Shown here: positions 12,190 through 15,623 of the stretch, in pieces
Position numbering within the stretch: the first letter of the stretch is position 1
Layout of the letters: each line of letters starts with the position of its first letter
NCBI GenBank assembly: GCA_015485595.1
Contig: WFTH01000026.1
Location: 1-15,623 of the forward strand
DNA from: Candidatus Microgenomates bacterium
GTDB lineage: Bacteria; Patescibacteriota; Microgenomatia; UBA1400; PJMF01
Length of the DNA stretch: 15,623 nucleotides
Reading direction: 5' to 3'
Made by a program: the position numbers and the translations under genes
Notes under the pieces: model-generated
Database searches by the model: none
Told to the model about the DNA's origin: nothing
What the model saw: the letters and a program-made list of their open reading frames with translations, nothing else

Positions 12190-12205
12190 TCCGCCGACCG
12201 GTGGA
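12190..12205. repeat. Second GC-rich inverted repeat (TCCGCCG...CGGTGGA)
   Basis: TCCGCCG and CGGTGGA pair over seven bases with one G-T pair and a two-base centre. With the element 50 bp upstream it forms a pair of TCCGYC-type palindromes. Confidence 0.55.
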
Positions 12206-12209
12206 TTGC

Positions 12210-12237
12210 ACTTTGAGCTTTGAGTTTTGAGTTTGAA
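12210..12237 (+). repeat. Four TTTGA-type heptamers before the UDG promoter
   Basis: Units ACTTTGA, GCTTTGA, GTTTTGA and GTTTGAA follow each other. TTGAGT and TTGAAA within them lie in the -35 neighbourhood of the UDG promoter but at non-ideal spacing. Confidence 0.75.
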
Positions 12238-12248
12238 ATCTAACTGTA

Positions 12249-12257
12249 TGGTAAACT
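12249..12257 (+). promoter_or_regulatory. Extended -10 promoter of the UDG gene (leaderless)
   Basis: TGGTAAACT contains TGn and TAAACT. The expected transcription start falls at 12264, exactly the A of the ATG, so the mRNA would have no leader. Confidence 0.6.
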
Positions 12258-12263
12258 ACCAGT

Positions 12264-12920
12264 ATGATCACCCACCAAGAAGAAAAAGAAATAAAAGAAA
12301 ACAAGCTTAAAAAACTGCATCAAGAGCTAGAAAAACTAGCTGAGGCTGGCAAGCTGCCTTTGGCAAAAAGCGCCCGCGACATTATTCCTGGAGAAGGCAA
12401 ACCAGATGCGACGGTGATGCTTATTGGAGAAGCACCAGGGTATCATGAACATGTTCAAAGGCGACCGTTTGTGGGTCGGTCTGGCCAGCTTTTGCGTAAA
12501 GTATTAGTTGAAGTTGGTCTGCCACCAGAGACGGTCTATATCTCAAACATTGTTAAGGTGCGGCCGCCGGATAATCGAGACCCCATACCAAAAGAGATCT
12601 TAGCTTTTAAACCTTTTTTAGATCAAGAGATCAAGTTGATTCAGCCTGAGCTGATGATTACCTTAGGTCGTTTTAGTATGGCTAAGTTCTTACCAGATGT
12701 AAGAATTTCTCAAGTACATGGACGCTTACACAAGGTTGTTTGGCAGGGTCAGCAGCTTTATGTACTACCTATGTACCATCCGGCGGCCGCACTCAGATCC
12801 ACTCAAGTAAAACAGTCTTTTACTACTGACTTTAAGAAAGTAAAGAAGATTCTTCCTTGGATAAAAGAACAGAAAAAACTGCAGGCCTCAAAAATCCAAG
12901 TAATCAAGCATCTTTTTTAG
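12264..12920 (+). CDS. Family-4-like uracil-DNA glycosylase without Fe-S cysteines
   Basis: Family 4 UDGs remove uracil from DNA and normally carry a [4Fe-4S] cluster held by four Cys. This 218-residue protein has motif A GEAPGYHE (55-62) followed by RPFVGRSGQLL, the NIVKVRPPDNRDP block (95-107), the ITLGR strand and motif B MYHPAAALRS. Compared with the classical layout, the four cluster Cys are replaced: Ala28 and Leu31 in the N-terminal CxxC position, Val99 where KCRPP is usual, and Phe115 where the ACRP-type Cys lies. The whole protein has no Cys. The active-site motifs look intact, so it is more likely a cluster-free enzyme than a dead one. The start is fixed by the -10 box at 12252-12257. 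The N-terminus has an extra Lys/Glu-rich helix. Confidence 0.87.
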   Translation: MITHQEEKEIKENKLKKLHQELEKLAEAGKLPLAKSARDIIPGEGKPDATVMLIGEAPGYHEHVQRRPFVGRSGQLLRKVLVEVGLPPETVYISNIVKVRPPDNRDPIPKEILAFKPFLDQEIKLIQPELMITLGRFSMAKFLPDVRISQVHGRLHKVVWQGQQLYVLPMYHPAAALRSTQVKQSFTTDFKKVKKILPWIKEQKKLQASKIQVIKHLF

Positions 12921-12931
12921 AGAGATTTAGG

Positions 12932-12937
12932 TATAAT
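12932..12937 (+). promoter_or_regulatory. -10 box of the seven-helix membrane protein gene
   Basis: A perfect TATAAT lies in the 26-bp gap after the UDG stop. Transcription would begin near 12944, three bases before the ATG at 12947. No clear -35 box is present. Confidence 0.55.
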
Positions 12938-12946
12938 GAGGTTGTT

Positions 12947-13750
12947 ATGGGATTGATCTTAGTACTTGTGTTGCTACCTATTGTTATCTTGGCTTCCGGT
13001 TTGTTTATCTATAAGTTTCAGGGTAAAAAGGACCTGCTTCATTTAGATTTAGTACAGTTTATCTACACCTTCATCTTGGCGCCGCTTTTGTTTATTTGGT
13101 TTAAAACCTTTTTTTTCTTGATGCTTAAAGCAAATGGAGGCTTGAATCAGCAGTGGCTGTTTATCTTAGATACCACCGTTACGGTTGTACTCTTTTATCT
13201 TTACGCTTTTATCGTAATGCACTCTTTAACCAAGACTTTTCGTTTAAAGAGTATTGATCCACTTTATGATCTTTTTTATCACAACGAGTATATTCATCTC
13301 TGGTTATCACACCTAGTAATGGTCCTTGGAAGCATCACACTGTTAGTGTTGTTAGGTTTTCTAAACTTATTTTTGCCCCAAAACATAAGTATGTCTTATG
13401 GTTGGTTAACCATGATTCTGGTTGGCAGCTTCGGTTTGGGTTTTTTGGGTTATCTGGCGGTAATGTTGGCCGATCCAAAACAGAAAGCTAGGTTAAGTTT
13501 TACTCGTATCTCCAAGCTAGCTATGGGGGTTGGTTTTTTAATCTTGGTTAGTGGGTTTTTTATCTTTACCCCTAGTTTTCAGGCAAGCTATATTCTTTAT
13601 TGGTTAGTCTTAACTTTTTTTGCTGGCATGACCACTCTTGGCATGTTTAGCTATCGCTCTCAACGAGTGAAAAATCGAGTCGATGCCTGGATTAAGCGTT
13701 TGGTTCACTTTGACTGGGGCAAGAACCATCAGGTGTTAAGAAGAGATTAG
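12947..13750 (+). CDS. Seven-helix integral membrane protein of unknown function
   Basis: The frame is open from 12857, but its first 30 codons overlap UDG and lack any hydrophobic pattern. I chose the ATG at 12947 because it begins directly with a membrane helix (MGLILVLVLLPIVILASGLF) and follows a TATAAT box. The 267-residue protein has about seven hydrophobic segments, near residues 1-23, 33-60, 73-94, 118-143, 151-175, 190-207 and 213-236. The last is followed by a basic tail (YRSQRVKNRVDAWIKRLVHF), probably cytoplasmic. There is no Cys, no transport motif and no conserved charged pair that I recognise. It lies between UDG and RNase J, 22 bp before the latter, and could share its mRNA. 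I do not assign a function. Confidence 0.72.
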   Translation: MGLILVLVLLPIVILASGLFIYKFQGKKDLLHLDLVQFIYTFILAPLLFIWFKTFFFLMLKANGGLNQQWLFILDTTVTVVLFYLYAFIVMHSLTKTFRLKSIDPLYDLFYHNEYIHLWLSHLVMVLGSITLLVLLGFLNLFLPQNISMSYGWLTMILVGSFGLGFLGYLAVMLADPKQKARLSFTRISKLAMGVGFLILVSGFFIFTPSFQASYILYWLVLTFFAGMTTLGMFSYRSQRVKNRVDAWIKRLVHFDWGKNHQVLRRD

Positions 13751-13772
13751 TTTATAAAAAAGAAAGGTTTTT

Positions 13773-15491
13773 ATGCTAAAAAAAGATTTAAAGAAAGAGA
13801 TGTTGCACCAGAGTTTACCAAGAGATTATCAGGTTGGGCTAAATCTTTTACCCTTGGGGGGTATGGGCAAGGTGACCCAGAACATGTTTCTTTATGAGAT
13901 CGCAGACGAGATCTTGATTATCGATATGGGTATCGGCTTTCCCGACTCTTACATGCCGGGAGTAGACGTGTTAATTCCAGATATCAAGCCGTTGTTAAAA
14001 AAGCTTAAGGCAGGCAAGCGAATCGTGGGAATGATCTTAACTCATGGTCATGATGACCACGTAGGGGCTCTAGGTTACATCTTGCCACATCTACCTGAAT
14101 TTCCGATCTATGGCTCGGCCTTGACCATCGGTTTTGCCGCCGAGAAGCTTAAGGAGTTTAAGCTTAAGGCTAGGATGCAGGTGGTTGGGGAAAAGGAGGA
14201 GTTTTTAGTTGGAGACTCAAAGCATTTTAGGGCTGTTGGTTATCATGTAACTCACTCGATACCAGACACCCGACACTATCTTCTAAAGACCTCAGCCGGA
14301 ACTTTCTATCATGGAACAGATTTCAAGCTAGACTCTACTCCAGTGGACCTTAAACCAACCGATCTAGAAAGCATCTCTCAGCTTAAAGGCAAAGTCGACT
14401 TGATGTTGATGGACTGTTTGGGAGTGGAGAAGGATGAGCCGATTCCCTCAGAATCAACGGTTGGACCAGAGATAGAGAGGATCATGCAGCAGACAAAAGG
14501 CAAGCTGGTGGTAACGCTGATGAGCTCACACATTCATCGGATCCAGCAGGTCGTGGACGCAGCTGAGCGTCATGGTCGAAAGGTGGTGTTTGTTGGTCGC
14601 AGTGTGGAGAAAAACGTACGTGTTGCCCAAGAGTTAGGCGAGCTGATTTTGCCGAAGGGAATTATGGTGAGTAAGAAAAAGATCGATGACTATAAAGATA
14701 GCCAGTTGGTGATCATCATTGCTGGTAGTCAGGGGCAGGAGGGTTCTTCTTTAATGCGAGCTGTTTTTGGTGAGCATCATGTAGTTCATCTTGGACCACA
14801 AGACACGGTGGTCTTTTCTGCTAGTGTTATACCGGGTAACGAGTATAACTACTACGGCGCAATAGACGAGCTCGCTCGAAATAAGATCTACGTACTCTAT
14901 CCGGCTATTAATCCAAAACTTCATCGCTCGGGTCATGGTAGTCAACCAGAGCAGATCAAGTTACTTGAGCTGATTAAACCTCGCTTTGTCATGCCGATTG
15001 GCGGTGCAGACAGGCACAGAGAGAAGTTTGCCGAGTTGGTGGCTAGACCTTTAGGGTACAAAGACAAACAGATCTTACTTCCTTCCCCAGGGGAGGAGCT
15101 AAACTACTTTAACGATCGAGTGAAGGTGGTTTCGGTCAGCACCTTAAAGCCACAGATTGTCGATGGTCTGGGAATCGGGGATGTAGGTCCGGCAGTTTTA
15201 TCTGACCGACGTAGTTTGAGTCAAGCTGGAATCGTGGTGGTGGTCCTACCAAGAAGAGATGGTCAGATCTTAAAAGATAAGATCGAGGTTATCTCGCGAG
15301 GCTTTGTTTTTATGAAAGAGGCGGGAGAGGTAGTAGACTTTATTATTTCCGAGGCGGTGCAGGTTTTGGCTGAGAATGAAGGTAAAAAGCATGATGAGAT
15401 TAGGCGTCGGATCGAGAAGCGACTGGCCCGCAAACTTTATAAGGTTATCAAGCGAGAACCGATGATTGTGGTTTCTTTGATAGACGTTTAA
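13773..15491 (+). CDS. rnj: Ribonuclease J (beta-CASP metallo-beta-lactamase family)
   Basis: RNase J is a 5'-3' exo- and endoribonuclease for mRNA decay and rRNA processing. The 572 residues include LPLGGMGKVTQNMFLYE, motif II HGHDDH (91-96), His161 in THSIPDT, Asp183 in HGTDFKLD, the beta-CASP segment SSHIHRIQQVVDAAERHGRKV, GSQGQEGSS, FSASVIPGNE and SGHGS with His388. The C-terminal domain follows from about residue 450. One key site differs: the family's P-x-HGE-Y-R motif, whose His binds metal, reads PIGGADRHR, with Gly410 in place of His and Ala412 in place of Glu. A His lies five residues later at 415. The ATG has AGAAAGG five bases upstream. It probably acts in the cytoplasm on leaderless and short-leader mRNAs, an important point since RNase J senses 5' ends. 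Confidence 0.94.
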   Translation: MLKKDLKKEMLHQSLPRDYQVGLNLLPLGGMGKVTQNMFLYEIADEILIIDMGIGFPDSYMPGVDVLIPDIKPLLKKLKAGKRIVGMILTHGHDDHVGALGYILPHLPEFPIYGSALTIGFAAEKLKEFKLKARMQVVGEKEEFLVGDSKHFRAVGYHVTHSIPDTRHYLLKTSAGTFYHGTDFKLDSTPVDLKPTDLESISQLKGKVDLMLMDCLGVEKDEPIPSESTVGPEIERIMQQTKGKLVVTLMSSHIHRIQQVVDAAERHGRKVVFVGRSVEKNVRVAQELGELILPKGIMVSKKKIDDYKDSQLVIIIAGSQGQEGSSLMRAVFGEHHVVHLGPQDTVVFSASVIPGNEYNYYGAIDELARNKIYVLYPAINPKLHRSGHGSQPEQIKLLELIKPRFVMPIGGADRHREKFAELVARPLGYKDKQILLPSPGEELNYFNDRVKVVSVSTLKPQIVDGLGIGDVGPAVLSDRRSLSQAGIVVVVLPRRDGQILKDKIEVISRGFVFMKEAGEVVDFIISEAVQVLAENEGKKHDEIRRRIEKRLARKLYKVIKREPMIVVSLIDV

Positions 15492-15523
15492 GATAAATAT
15501 AAAACTCAGGCAGATTTTAATGC

Positions 15524-15552
15524 TTGACTTTAGTAGGATACTATCCTATAGT
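15524..15552 (+). promoter_or_regulatory. Strong promoter of the terminal gene
   Basis: TTGACT (15524-15529) and TATAGT (15547-15552) are spaced by exactly 17 bp. Transcription would start near 15559, two or three bases before the ATG at 15562, so the mRNA is nearly leaderless. Confidence 0.8.
15534..15548. promoter_or_regulatory. Palindromic operator-like site between -35 and -10
   Basis: TAGGATA-C-TATCCTA is a perfect 7-bp inverted repeat around a single C, filling the promoter spacer and touching the -10 box. Its position would let a dimeric repressor block polymerase. The regulator is unknown. Confidence 0.55.
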
Positions 15553-15561
15553 AATTTAAGT

Positions 15562-15623
15562 ATGCCGAGGAAAAAGAAGCGACGACGTCGCACTCGAAAA
15601 ACCAAGCTAACTCTTTCCAAAGC
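15562..15623 (+). CDS. Start of a highly basic protein, possibly FtsK/SpoIIIE (3' partial)
   Basis: Only 20 codons are in the window. They read MPRKKKRRRRTRKTKLTLSK, almost entirely Arg and Lys. DNA translocases of the FtsK/SpoIIIE family in related bacteria often start with such a basic tail before the first membrane helix, and ftsK commonly lies next to RNase J in Gram-positive-type and CPR genomes. A ribosomal or other nucleic-acid-binding protein cannot be ruled out. It has its own strong promoter with a palindromic site. Confidence 0.5.
   Translation, partial: MPRKKKRRRRTRKTKLTLSK

Noticed and set aside
12857-12946. N-terminal extension of the membrane protein overlapping UDG
   Set aside because: These 30 codons are the UDG sequence in another frame, lack a membrane pattern, and lie upstream of the TATAAT box at 12932 that fits the ATG at 12947.
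1-15623. tRNA, rRNA, riboswitch or insertion sequence
   Set aside because: No cloverleaf, conserved rRNA stretch, known riboswitch core or transposase was seen on either strand by eye; a covariance-model scan would be the decisive test.

Overview
The window is gene-dense, with every gene on the + strand, and shows no tRNA, rRNA, transposase or CRISPR array. TGA is used as an ordinary stop. The gene set suggests a small-genome bacterium of the Candidate Phyla Radiation (Patescibacteria), perhaps Microgenomates-like: a reduced SUF Fe-S cluster set, RNase J followed by a very basic start that looks like FtsK, an isolated dockerin-bearing secreted protein, stripped-down versions of housekeeping enzymes, and many genes whose promoter -10 box sits about 7 bp before the start codon. 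The phylum assignment is inference from gene content; no marker phylogeny was possible.

Layout. 1-1420: C-terminal part of a secreted, probably carbohydrate-active protein ending in a dockerin-like domain. 1475-5867: a SUF cluster (sufC, a NUDIX hydrolase, sufB, a very short sufD-like gene, a SufU-like gene) ending in a YjjX-type NTP phosphatase. 6041-7648: an FNR-like flavoprotein reductase, a membrane-anchored protein with its own promoter, and a 69-residue protein closed by a strong terminator. 7729-9178: an ATGA-coupled operon of a DUF59/SufT-like protein, rpiB and rpe. 9231-10829: a LOG-family phosphoribohydrolase-like protein and a PfkB-family sugar kinase. 10938-11996: a Lon-like ATPase without the peptidase domain. 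12264-13750: a family-4-like uracil-DNA glycosylase and a seven-helix membrane protein. 13773-15491: RNase J. 15562-end: start of a basic protein, possibly FtsK.

Two themes stand out. First, nearly all long spacers are built from drifting 7-bp tandem units (GATAGAA, TACTGGA, CTACTAC, TTTGAGT, AT-rich variants), mixed with small palindromic repeats. The units run into gene ends, supply start codons or Shine-Dalgarno-like ends, and appear to enter the sufD-like coding sequence. Second, several proteins keep their fold signatures but lack key residues or domains: the SufU-like protein lacks the first scaffold Cys, the UDG lacks all four Fe-S Cys and has no Cys at all, the Lon-like protein lacks its protease domain and pore-loop Tyr, RNase J lacks the His of the HGE motif, RpiB lacks the His of the HND motif, and the sufD-like protein is 168 residues instead of about 420. 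No cysteine desulfurase gene lies in the window.

Working together: SufC and SufB with the mini-SufD could still form an assembly complex, because the SufB and SufD cysteines and histidine at their interface are kept. DUF59 may act in Fe-S maturation. RpiB, Rpe and the PfkB kinase point to pentose-phosphate or nucleoside-sugar use. NUDIX, YjjX, LOG and UDG form a nucleotide-sanitation and DNA-repair group.
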